This document shows, piece by piece, positions 23,900-34,827 of a stretch of 64,000 nt of DNA. Both the position numbers and the translations under genes were made by a program. This DNA is from Conus ventricosus (Eukaryota > Mollusca > Gastropoda > Neogastropoda > Conidae). Below the pieces are notes generated by a model. It ran no database searches, was not told where the DNA came from, and saw only the letters and a list, made by a program, of their open reading frames with translations. Where the stretch lies: contig CM031615.1 in assembly GCA_018398815.1 (NCBI GenBank), positions 54,308,044-54,372,043 on the forward strand. Reading direction: 5' to 3'. Within the stretch, counting starts at the first letter, position 1, and each line of letters opens with the position of its first letter.

Positions 23900-24403
23900 C
23901 AGTGTGTGGTTTGTGTGTGTGTGTGTGTGTGCGTGCGTGCGTGTGTGTGTGTGTGTGGAACTGTTCAGCTCTTAATACTAGTAATAGGCAGGCCGATTTA
24001 TTTCATGTGATTTAGTGCGTGAGGTTGTGTATATGTGCATCTGCATGTGTTTTTTTACGAACTGTTCAGCACTTGTCTATAAAGCGTTGCATTGGTTAAT
24101 TTGATTTAAGTGATGCAAGGATGTGTGTGTTGTGTATGTGTGTGTGTGTGACTGTATGTGTTTGCGTGTGTGCATATGTGTGTGTGTGTGTTTATTGTGA
24201 GCACTGTTCAGCACTCACTATAATATGACACTATATTCCATTTGATTGAAAAGGTGGAGATGTTTGTGTGAATGTGTGTGTGATCCCCTGTGTGTGCGTG
24301 TGCGTGCGTGCATGCCTGCGTGCGTGCATTTATATCTCGGTGTAAACAGTTCAGCACTGGCCTGTAATATGGTGCTTCGTTTCATTTCATGTAAATGATA
24401 GAG

Positions 24404-24453
<50 letters not shown>

Positions 24454-24700
24454 GATAGAGGGGTGTGTGTGTGTGTGTGTGTGTGTGTGAACTGTTTGGC
24501 TCCTACCAGTAAACCAATGCTTTGTTCTTTAATTTAACTAGAATATGTGTGGGCATATTATATGCATGTGTGTGTGTGTGTGCATGTGTGTGTGTGTTTA
24601 TGCATGCATGTACATGTGTGTTTATGAGAGAGAACTTCTTTTATTGTGTACCTGTGTAAACTGTTGAGCTCTTACCCATAATATTCAGCTTCATTCCCTT
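23900..24700. repeat. Diverged ~143-bp tandem repeat with embedded GT microsatellite
   Basis: Variants of AACTGTTCAGC start at 23959, 24060, 24202, 24345, 24490 and 24659 (spacings 101, 142, 143, 145 and 169). Each is followed by a TATAATAT-like piece, a TTCATTTGATTTAA-like piece and then a (GT)n block. Spacing varies with GT length. This is an old tandem array of about six units. Confidence 0.8.
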
Positions 24701-24740
24701 TGATTTAAACAGAACCAGTTATGAGGGGATTTTCGAGGGC

Positions 24741-25000
24741 TGGTCATCGAGACATTCCATTGTATTAGTGCTCTACTGATCAAGATTCAAACACTTTATT
24801 GTCTATTAAACAACAGCGGTGAAAAGTGGTCATTGAGACATTCCATTGTATTAGTGCTCTCACTGATCAGGATTCAAACGCTTTATTGTCTATTAAACAA
24901 CAGCGGTGAAAAGTGGTCATTGAGACACTCCATTGTATTAGTGCTCTCACTGATCAAGATTCAAACACTTCTCTGTCCAGTAAACAACTATGGTGAAAAA
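24741..25000. repeat. 87-bp tandem repeat, three copies
   Basis: Units at 24741-24826, 24827-24913 and 24914-25000 share CATTCCATTGTATTAGTGCT and a TTCAAAC-type segment. The third copy is the most diverged. Confidence 0.95.
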
Positions 25001-25183
25001 TGGAAGAGGTTCCACACCACTATGTGCGTGACAGAAAGGTTGGGATGAGAAGAGTGGCTAACCCCACCCCCACCCCAAGGGTAGGGGCAACAGGGGCAGT
25101 GAACTGTTAGCTGCTCACCACGTGTTGAGGCATGGCATTATTCAGACCAGCCCTCACCTTGTGCCGCCTATAGCCTCTTACTG

Positions 25184-25450
25184 AACCGAACCAGCTATCC
25201 ACTGAGGGGTGGACAGACTGAGGTGTCCGCATCACCAGAACACAGTGACAGGCTTGACCAACTATCCATTGACTGCTGGGCAGAGTGAGGTTTCCACACC
25301 ACGGAAACACAGTGACAGGCTTGACCAAGTATCCATTGACTGCTGGGCAGAGTGAGGTTTCCACACCACGGAAACACAGTGACAGGCTTGACCAAGTATC
25401 CATTGACTGCTGGGCAGAGTGAGGTTTCCACACCATTCAAACACACAGTT
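25184..25450. repeat. 67-bp tandem repeat, about four copies
   Basis: Near-identical units begin at 25251, 25318 and 25385 (GGCTTGACCAAGTATCCATT start). A clearly older unit at 25184-25250 precedes them. Confidence 0.95.
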
Positions 25451-25912
25451 AACAGCATTGAGCCCTGGACGGTCGGCACTACAGTCGAAACTGTCTGACC
25501 GCATGAGCTCCTTGAACGCAGTGAAACGAAGCAGATAACAGTAGGCGTAATGAAACGAGACAGTAACAGTTTGAAGTGCTCAGTGAGTTCACATTGCTAA
25601 AGGGATAAGAGGGTCAGGTATGCAGATGGACTTCTTTTCAGACTGGTTGCGTGCGGCACAGTGACAGTGCGAGTTTTGCAGATGCTGCAAGTTTATCTCA
25701 CAGGGTGCTGCGGAGCACTGGCTGTATATGTGTGTGTCATTGTCAGATTGTTGTGTAAACAAGCGTGATTTGGGGTACTGAGATACCTGGAGTGCTGATA
25801 ATGTATTACTCTACAGGTGTTTATTGTGGGTTGAATTGAGAGAGGGGGAGCATGTATAACATAGCTTTTGGTGTGTGTGTTTGTGCATAAGCATATAGAT
25901 GATATACATGCA

Positions 25913-25916
<4 letters not shown>

Positions 25917-25981
<65 letters not shown>

Positions 25982-26111
25982 CAATTGAAATCTTCCTAGT
26001 TGAAACATCAAAAATTTGATAAAAAGAAAAAAACAAAAATGGTTGTTGATCATCAAAGGTACAAGAATAACTGAAGCAAAACTGTTCATGTCCAAGGAAC
26101 TCAAGGTTTCC

Positions 26112-26157
<46 letters not shown>
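25917..26157. repeat. Two long (GT)n microsatellites
   Basis: (GT)n at 25917-25980 and 26115-26157. Confidence 0.95.
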
Positions 26158-26159
26158 CA

Positions 26160-27250
26160 GAGAGGGAGAGTGCATGGCTGTATTTGTTCATGTGTAATAC
26201 ACGATAAGAGTATATGGGTGTGAGGAGATGTTTACTTGCAACTATTTCACACTATGCTGCATCTGTTCTGCATTGTGAATTTGTAGCTTTTGGGTGATTT
26301 TTTTTTTCTGTCTCACATCCACCGCTTTTTTTCTTTTATTAAGAAGGTTATGAAACTGATGAAAATACATAGAAACATACATCCAGTGTTTCAGTTTTGC
26401 TGTGTTTTACCACCCCATGGGCGCTTTAATCTGTATGCATAATGTTCTTTCTCTGTTGAACCGAGATTGATATCCTGGAATTTTGTGTTCCGTCTAATTC
26501 TTCACTTTACCCTTCAAAATATCTTCTGAAAAAAAGAGGATGTATGAGACAAGACTATGAGGAAAATGTTGTGAATCATGTACGATTCTGGAGACCACTC
26601 ACATACCTGACATGTCCTGATCCATTCTTAGTGCTGTGGTGTGGGCCAGAGCGGTGGCTGATAGACTGGTAATATATCACTTGAACTGCATGAACGAGCC
26701 ATACCTTGAACTGAAATGCGATCAGATCAAGTTGAAGATGGTGCTTTTTAGATAAACTGTATGTTTTAGATCTTAGGGTAATGCAAAGCTGTGTGAAGAC
26801 GTTTTCTGTCCTGTCTGGCTGTTGTAACCATTCGCAGGGTTAAGCTCCAGCGAGTTGGGTTTTTTTTTTTTAGATCAGTGGTCATGAACCTAAACTGGGT
26901 GACTATGAGAGGGTTCATCTGTTGAGAATATGGCCGGCTTTGATGTGGTACAGACAGGTCAGTAGGTCGTTTCAGGCAGACATCATGAATTCCATATATC
27001 AGGGCTGTTCCATTCCACACATGCATGTCAGACAAGAAAAACAAAACAAAACAAAACAAAAAAAGAAACCAAGCACACAGAAAACGGAAAGAAAATGCCA
27101 GTTCATTCAAAAAGTGGTTTAACCTGGGATTTATGAGAATTAGTGTTCTCATTTGTTTCTTTAAATCATGTTGGCATTTGACGCAGTGGGGTGGCCAGCC
27201 AACTTGCCAATAATACCCCAAATGAAGTATTATCATAGTTATTATAGTAT
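26160..27250. other. Non-coding, nothing recognised
   Basis: Small T and AAAAC-type runs (26297-26307, 26861-26871, 27036-27065) only. Confidence 0.4.
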
Positions 27251-27257
27251 TAGTATT

Positions 27258-27412
27258 ATTATAGCTATGTCAGAGACCTTTATAGTATTAGATAGTATGA
27301 TTATAGCTATGTCAAAGACCTTTATAGTATTAGATAGCATTATTATAGCTGTGTCAAAGACCTTTATAGTATTAGATAGTGTTATTATAGCTATGTCAAA
27401 GACCTTTGACAA
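27258..27412. repeat. 42-bp tandem repeat
   Basis: Units starting ATTATAGCTATGTCA begin at 27258, 27300, 27342 and 27384. The period is exactly 42, so all frames repeat every 14 codons. Confidence 0.95.
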
Positions 27413-27419
27413 AGAGGGC

Positions 27420-28516
27420 TGGAACACACAAAATGGATGATAAACTTTTCCAGATCTGTCCAAAACTTAAAGGGCAAGCTTACAAGTTACCAACTGCTAC
27501 AATTGGTCATAAAGAAGAAACAGTGTTGTGCCTTAGACCAGAGTCACACCCAACCTTTCCAAAGAAAGGATTGCAACAGTTTGTGTAACAGGGCCTGAAG
27601 AGGTGAGGTTCAGTGGGGGGAGTGGTGTGGTTAGCATAGCGGACAAGGGGATGGTTTCTTGATCAATCCAAGGCTCTTGAGACCTGAGGTTCATTCAGTC
27701 TCACGGTCAACAGTTAGATTATAAGAGATTTGTGATTGGTGTCTGTGGTGACTTCCAAGTCCAAACCTTCAAGGTCTCACAGATAAACTTGAAACTTAAC
27801 TTTAAACCGAGGTTCCGCACGTAAATGTATAGATTATAAAAAAAGAAAAAAAAGAAAGAAAACCAAAACAGCTGACCAATCCCATTCTCTTCTTTGTAGA
27901 AGAGCTAACTGTAGAGTTCTAGTGGCAGGTCAACAGACAGACAGACCAGTGAACAGGGAAACAGACATCCTGGTGTCATGCTTTTGAAATATCGTCCATG
28001 TAGGCCAGATAGCTGCCTCAAGGATGGCATTGTGAATTGTCACGCCTTAAATGTGGTGTCAGGATAAAAAAGAAAAAGGGTGGAAGGGGGCTCGAATTGG
28101 GGTAGCTATCTGAATGTGAGGTTGAAAACAGTCACACCTTAAATGTGGTGTTGGCATGTGAACAAGGAGTGGAAGGGGGGTGGAATTGGGGTAGTTTCAT
28201 AATGTGACATTAATTAAGAACAGTTGTGCCCAAAATGTGGTGTTAGGATGTAAACAAGGGGGGGGGGGGGGGGGGGGGGATGTTGAGCCAGGAGTGACTG
28301 TAGGGCGGTGATAATGATAGGACACGAGTGTTATTTTGTGTTGTAGAATTTTTTTTTGGTTTGTGCTTTCTTTCTACTTTGTGAACATCCTGTCCTGTTG
28401 CTGTTAGCTAGAGCATGCTTACTTCTAACACTATCTCACTTGTGTTCAGATGTGTGCAGGTGTATTGTGGGTGATAACTCTGGATGACAGGCAGTAAACA
28501 ACACAGTAGATTTCCT

Positions 28517-28551
<35 letters not shown>

Positions 28552-29424
28552 TGTCTCCGTACAATAGTACCCCAGTCTTCTGTAAGTCCTGTGCTGTTAT
28601 TTTCCTCTTTCCAGTCTCTGTCTTTGAGCTTGACTGCCTTTTTTTTCATATTATTTTATTCAGTTCATTTTCGTCTTTTCTTTGAACTGTCATCTTCTCT
28701 GTTTTCCTACCGTTGTGGACCATTCTTCTGTCTTTATTGTGGAAACTATTTTATGTTTGGTGGGGTGGGTGGTTGTTGTTTTTTGTTTAATTTTGTTTTA
28801 TTTTGTTTGTTTTATGTGATAGCGAAGTATGTGGCAATTATGTGGGGAATATTGTACGCACTATCCAGAGTGGACACTAACTGTCCATTCTCCAGTGTCT
28901 ATTCTACAGTTCACTGGTACAGCTTTTATATAAACTTGTATGAGTAATCTTCTGCGGTGCTCCAGCAGTCTTCAAGACTCCGGGATAGGTGATAGGTGAT
29001 AAACGTTCATCACTAATATTTTTACGATTTTTTAAAAATCATGGAGTGAAAAATCAATGGGAAGGGAATGCAAAGCCGAATTTAATATGCTGTACAATGT
29101 CAGCATTTAATTACCAAAATATTAAAAATTTTTATTGATTGTTTCTTTTTTAAAGGATAGGTTGTTTTTTTCCATTGGTCTGACTTGTTTTTATGTTGTT
29201 GTTGTTTTTTGGTCTTAGTGCGAGTTTGACAGTCATGAAATCAGAAAAGGTTTTTTGTGGTCTGTGTTTGAAACTGAAACTTAAAATGTCAAAGCGAGAG
29301 AGAGAGAGAAAGAAAAAACACCTCGTCATTTCTAACATGTAGAGGAAATCACGATTGATTTTCTACGTTACCTTTTTATTCATTTCTTTTTATTCTGCCC
29401 TCTCCTCTCCCTTACTCCCCCACT

Positions 29425-29456
<32 letters not shown>

Positions 29457-29720
29457 CCCCCTCCTCCCCGTTTTTTTGTGTCTTTTGGTTGTTGTTTTTT
29501 AACATGTTTGCTTTACTTAATACAGACTTTTAATATCATTCTTTAGATGACTGACTGGTATTTGGTTGTAGTATTATAAACTAAAGCTATAAAAAAAACT
29601 GATACATGGATTTGCTATGTACTGGTTTGAACTGAAACTATGGAAGTTTCAAGATGATTTCAGGATCAAGGTATACAAATGAAACAAAGACATCAACAAT
29701 AATACTGACTGTGAATCATT
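27420..29720. other. Non-coding with poly-G and poly-C tracts
   Basis: Poly-G lies at 28258-28280 and 28518-28550 and poly-C at 29427-29453. T-rich sequence occurs around 28620-28820. The segment 28010-28250 has three loose copies of an AATGTGGTGT-containing phrase. No gene seen. Confidence 0.5.
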
Positions 29721-29727
29721 AGGTGTG

Positions 29728-29885
29728 TGTATATATATATTATATATATATATATATACATACATACATACATGCATACAGATGTATATGTATTATATAT
29801 CATATGTATATATATATTTATATATATATTTATATATATATTTATATATATATATACATATATAATATATAATATATATTTGATC
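29728..29885. repeat. AT-rich (TA)n palindromic tract
   Basis: Runs of TATATA interspersed with ATAC and TTTATA. Strongly self-complementary. Confidence 0.9.
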
Positions 29886-30368
29886 AAATGTGTGGTGAAT
29901 GATTCGTGTATCTTTATAGTTGTGACAGATTCTTAGGCAGTTAGGTAGATAGATAGTTGTAGCTAGTGACAACCGCCATGCATGGAAATAGCTCCTGAGT
30001 CAGCGAATGCGTGGCGTCATTGATCAGTTGTTGGATCGATGCAAGTTAACCTTGAAGGGGAGGCAGCTCTTATTTCACTGGGAAGTAAACAGCTGGTCTG
30101 TTAACACAAAGCTAAACTTGTGTTGTGCTTTTCCAGGGATTTCTCTGGGGGTAAGAAGGATTTGTTGAATTCGAGTTCACTCGTATTATCTTTATCAGAT
30201 GAAGTTGATTCATCTTGGTGTTCTGCTGTTCAATGTCATTTTGACAACGAATAGTATTTTAACAAGCAGCAAATTGCTTCTGATGTGTATTTGGATGCTT
30301 TTTGTTGTTGTATTTCTCATTAGGTCCAACACTCCTGCATTTGTGAAAAGAAGGAACATGATTGTTTT

Positions 30369-30369
<1 letters not shown>

Positions 30370-30399
<30 letters not shown>

Positions 30400-30515
30400 G
30401 GAGGGAGGGGAGTAGAATGTACATCACTAAATAGACAAACAGTAAGAAATACATTTCTGTCTTCATGATCTATGTTACTTTTGTTAGTATGTGTGTGTGT
30501 GTGTGCACGCACTTG

Positions 30516-30570
<55 letters not shown>

Positions 30571-30883
30571 ACATGCACGCATGTGTGTGTGTGTGTGTAT
30601 TTGTGCATATATGTGTGTGTGTGTGTGTGCTCGTGTACATGTATGTGTGTTTGCGTGTGTGTGTGTTGTATGTATGTGTGCTCGTGCATGTGTGTGTATT
30701 TGCATGTGTGTGTTGCATGTATGTGTTCATACATGTGTGTTATTGTGTGTGTGTGTGTTGTTTGTTTATGCATGTGTGTGTGTGTGCATATGTGTGTGTG
30801 TGTTTGTGTGAGTGACTTACCCACTGCACTCGGTCCACACACAGAGCAAAAATAACTGACAGACACTGAGACTTGCACATATG

Positions 30884-30949
<66 letters not shown>

Positions 30950-30975
30950 ACATGCACACACACACACACACCACA

Positions 30976-31008
<33 letters not shown>

Positions 31009-31018
31009 GCACGCACTT
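30370..31018. repeat. Poly-G, then long GT tract facing a CA tract
   Basis: GT and poly-G lie at 30369-30411. A GT-rich block of about 320 bp at 30488-30812 is followed by a CA block at 30885-31014. The two blocks are in inverted orientation and could pair. Confidence 0.9.
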
Positions 31019-31654
31019 GCTCTCTCATAGCAGTGTTCAAGATGACAAAGCAATCGGGGTATATTCCTTTTGAAGCACAGAGAAAGGTGCTTGAACAGTA
31101 TGTATCCTGATTCAAAGAAAGACATCTTCATTGCAAAATGAAAGGCTTTGTGGACAGTTTCATTTGCAGTTTCCTGTTTCATTGTTGTACAAGTGCTGAA
31201 CAAGCATATTTTCGGAACAACTAGTGTGAGCATCAACAAAAATGTCTTGAACTCAGCAGCTACAGTCCTCAAATGAGAAAGTATCTTGAGCAATATTTCA
31301 GCTCCATCAAATTCACAAGACACAAAATTATTTTTGAAAGAAGCCAAAAAAACTGTCGGTTACTGAGCTAATGATGAATAGCAACAGCAGGATGAAAACT
31401 GTGGGTTAGGAAGATGTGAGCATGCCTCCTTATATGATAGTGAAAGTCTCTGTGATGGCTTCCCCTCCACCCACGTTCTCACTCCATCCAGTCCCTCCCT
31501 TCCGTTCATCCCTGTCCCACTATTGTATACATTCAGTTCAGTCCATTCCTCTGAAAATTCTCGCTTGAGGTATAATTGCCTCCCGGTTTTCTAGAAAAAG
31601 GGTATGAGAGAGAACACCTTGGTCTGTGATGGATCTAACTCACAGTGTGGGATA

Positions 31655-31834
31655 CACACAACACACGCATGCATGCAATCACACAACACACACATCCATG
31701 CACTCACACAACACACGCATGCATGCACTCACACAACACACGCATGCATGCACTCACACAACACACACATGCATGCACTCGCACAACACACGCATGCATG
31801 CACTCGCACAACACACACATGCATGCACTCACAC
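31655..31834. repeat. 27-bp minisatellite (CACACAACACACGCATGCATG)
   Basis: About six and a half units of 27 bp with small variants (CGCATGCATG, CACATGCATG). The period is a multiple of three, giving a nine-residue HNTRMHALT-type peptide, but it is not credible as a gene. Confidence 0.95.
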
Positions 31835-33065
31835 TCGGACACATGCACGCCCACCCAGACCAGAATCACTAACAAAGGGGTGGATTTTCTGTAGCAGTTT
31901 TGATGATTCAGAGCAGGTGTTCAGTAAAGCAATGGATGGCATGTTGTCCTCGTCATTTCAGCCAGAAGGCCGAGGTTCATAGAATCTTTTTCCACAAAGG
32001 AATAGATCATATCTGAGTAGTACAGGAAGACCAGAAAAGGACGCGAAGTTTAGCTGGGGGTCACAGCCAGCAAGACAAAAGTACAAAATACAGTCGTAGT
32101 TGTCAACAGCAAAGGAAGAGGCTCTGAGGTGGGGTAGATTAACATGAATGATTGACAGAACCCAGGGGTTGGTGCTCAAGCCACGTTTGTTATGAGAAAG
32201 ACGTTAACTAGGTGAGGTCAGGTAAGGTGAATGAAGACCTGGTCATGCGAGGGTTCGTTCCGCTGAATGGTGGTGTTCTGAAGTCTACAGAGGGGTTGAG
32301 CTTTCAGTGCTTTTCAGTCAGACCTTGTTGACAGGATCTGGACTGTCTGAAATGTGTTCAACGATTGTCATGAATGAGCGACAGCAGTGACAGAACGGCT
32401 CGGGTTATTCAAATCTTGGTGTAAGAATTAGTTCCGTATGAGTACATCCTGGAGTCGGGCTTGCAAATAATCTTCCGGGAAGGTGCGTTAGTGCTGAATG
32501 CCTTCATGACACTGTGTCACTTAATGTGTTATTTTGATTGTGTATATCCTGAGGTTTTAGTTTTTGTGTCGTTTTTTTCTTCTTCTTTGTTCTTTGTGTA
32601 CAATTCTGAGGTTCCTGTCATTCGTGGAATGTAATTTGTGCAGTTATTTTTAATCCCACTCCAAGAGTAACTACATTTTGTGTCCAGGGAGGTGTCTAAA
32701 TTTGACTCCGAACAAACATGGTTTTTTGTGTGCCATCCATCTCAACAGCACACAATGGCCTAATCTTCCATGAAGGTTGGCACAGGATTCAGTGTGACTG
32801 TAATTATCTGTGGTATATGTTTTTTTTATCAATGCATGTGTTCACATATGAGACCATAGTTCAAAGCCTTTGCTCAAGGACTGGGAAGGGATACATTGTC
32901 TTTCTTTTTTTTTTTCATTATGCATGTATTCACATATGGGACCAGAGTTTAAAATCTGTTTAGAAGGACTTAGAATTGGAAGAGATACTCTTAAGCTTGT
33001 TCCAAATACATGTGCCCAGTGACAGTTGGTGCAGGATTTGAATATTTTAAAAAAAAATGTACTGT
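31835..33065. other. Non-coding with one diverged ~80-bp duplication
   Basis: Two related segments at about 32820-32895 and 32905-32975 share TTCACATATG and a GACCA-type piece. Nothing else recognised. Confidence 0.45.
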
Positions 33066-33069
33066 TAGA

Positions 33070-33285
33070 AACTAGAAACGAAAACAAAAAATAATGATTC
33101 AACGCCCATCGTGCGCCAAATTTAATAAGTGATAGCGCTCACTCTTCATTTTCGTTGTCCGAGTGTTGTTTATCTTGCCTGAAGAAGACTTAAGAGGTCG
33201 AAACGCGTCATGTTTTGTCTTGTGATTTGTTTATTCATGTTTGGCGGATATAGTATTTCAAACTTTTTAAGATTAAAAAACAAAC
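33070..33285 (+). repeat. Hairpin repeat copy 1 (hammerhead-like motif)
   Basis: It shares GTTGTTTATCTTGCC and the following hairpin with 37800-37975. The core CTGAAGA (33179-33185), the stem GACTT-AAG-AGGTC (33187-33199) and GAAAC (33200-33204) resemble the conserved parts of a hammerhead ribozyme. There is one extra A between core and stem, and no clear stem I. It ends in an A/T-rich tail just before coding exon 1. Confidence 0.55.
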
Positions 33286-33320
33286 CAAAAAAATCATGAT
33301 TGAATGTGGCTATGTTTCAG

Positions 33321-33487
33321 GATGAGCGTGTGTGGTTAGCGCCATGGGCTCCGGCCCCGAGTCCACTCGCTTCCTGCTGCAGCAGCTTCAGAACCGCCCC
33401 CACACCATCCGCTGGTCCGCTCCCCGCGCCGTCACTCTACGTAGGGGGGACAACCACAAACTGGGCTTCCACTTCAAGACTTTCTCG
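33321..33487 (+). CDS. Coding exon 1: start codon and first half of PDZ1
   Basis: The acceptor TATGTTTCAG ends at 33320 and the donor TCG|GTGAGC follows 33487, in phase 0. The ATG at 33344 sits in a good Kozak context (GCGCCATGG). An in-frame TGA at 33323 rules out an earlier start in this exon. The product begins MGSGPESTRFLLQQLQ and runs into the first strand and carboxylate-binding loop of a PDZ domain (HKLGFHF, matching the GLGF-type loop). Because an acceptor precedes it, at least one 5' non-coding exon should lie upstream. I could not identify it. Confidence 0.85.
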
Positions 33488-34777
33488 GTGAGCTGCCCAG
33501 TCAGAAGGACCGCATGTCTGATGAACCTCATTTGACATTATATGCGCATGCATGTGCACACACACTCAGGTAATTTAGTACTAACATTCATTACTGTATG
33601 TGGTGCTACATGCAAAAAAAGAAAAAAAAAAGAAGAAGAAGAAGAAGAAAGAAAAAGGACAAAGGTCTGGTTTTACCAAACAAGGTTAGCAAGAAGCAGA
33701 GATAATTCTGAATAAAGTCTTAAAAAAAGAAAAGATTTCAGTTATCCTTTTGGGTCTCTGAGATGGGTGTTTTTAAACCCTGATGTAATACTATTGTGAC
33801 GGTCCACACATAATGAGTGAAATGTTATTTAAACTAATTCTGAGGCTGGCGACTTACCAATGCTTTGTGAGTGCAGCATCACACATATAGTTTGTTTGTT
33901 TTTTAATGCTGATCAATGAGAATGAGGATGATGAAAATGATGCTACGGATTTCCATTCCAGTTTGAGATTGCATGACAGGGCTGTACTCTACACTTCCTT
34001 TCATAATATATCCTGGATCTCTCATACAGGCACCTGCAGTGTTGGTCAGGACATTTGAGCAACACTCTCAGAGACGCATTCATTAAGTGGATGAAACTCG
34101 ACTGTGTGGTCCCAGTCTTCCTAATTGAGCCCGTACCGACATGAACACTGGGTAGGAGCTGGTCAGGGCAGAAAAATCCCACATGACTCTGATGGGAAGC
34201 GAACCCACGACCTCCCAGCCAGGAGGCGTCTGCAACACTAATCACTTCCCGTGTTGAACGTAGTAATCAAAGTTTGATCTTGTAACACCATGGTTACTGT
34301 TGTAATCAATGCTGTTTCAGTTGATACAACAGCTGCTATTACTATACTGCTGTTTCAATTAATGCTGTTGCTGCTGCTGCTACTACAACTGCTACTGCTG
34401 CTGTCAACTAAGATAAAAACTGGTATCCACATCGGGAGGTCGTAAAGAGGAAACGGTTCTGTGCCGGCTGCACACCGGCCATTCGTATTTTACCCATTCT
34501 TACCTTTTAAAGAGTGAAGAAGCTCCGTGGTGCATTCCATGTCATGCGCCACTCACAATGAAACATGTACTTTTAGAGTGTTGGGACTTGCACGATGTGA
34601 GACACAAACATTTTACGGCGGAGTCCATGAAGATCCTGTTCAGGGATGTCCCGCCTGACGTGATCCTTGAGTTTTTGAGAGAGATTAACATTTTTTATCT
34701 GATTTAAGATTTTACAGCAGAAAGATTTTTAACAAAGTTTCTGGTGCGTTTGTAGACGATGTCATTTAACAAGATGT

Positions 34778-34827
<50 letters not shown>

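Noticed and set aside
27610..27700. Possible tRNA-like A and B boxes
   Set aside because: GTGGTTAGCATAGCGG and GAGGTTCATTC are too far from consensus and the spacing is wrong.
30465..30855. Cys/Val-rich open frames resembling small secreted Cys-rich peptides
   Set aside because: Translated GT repeats (CVCVCV). No signal peptide or disulfide pattern.
31655..31834. CRISPR-like regular spacing
   Set aside because: Units are contiguous with no unique spacers, so it is a minisatellite in a eukaryotic setting.
31604..31982. His-rich repeat protein with nine-residue period
   Set aside because: The product of a 27-bp minisatellite, open in all three plus frames.
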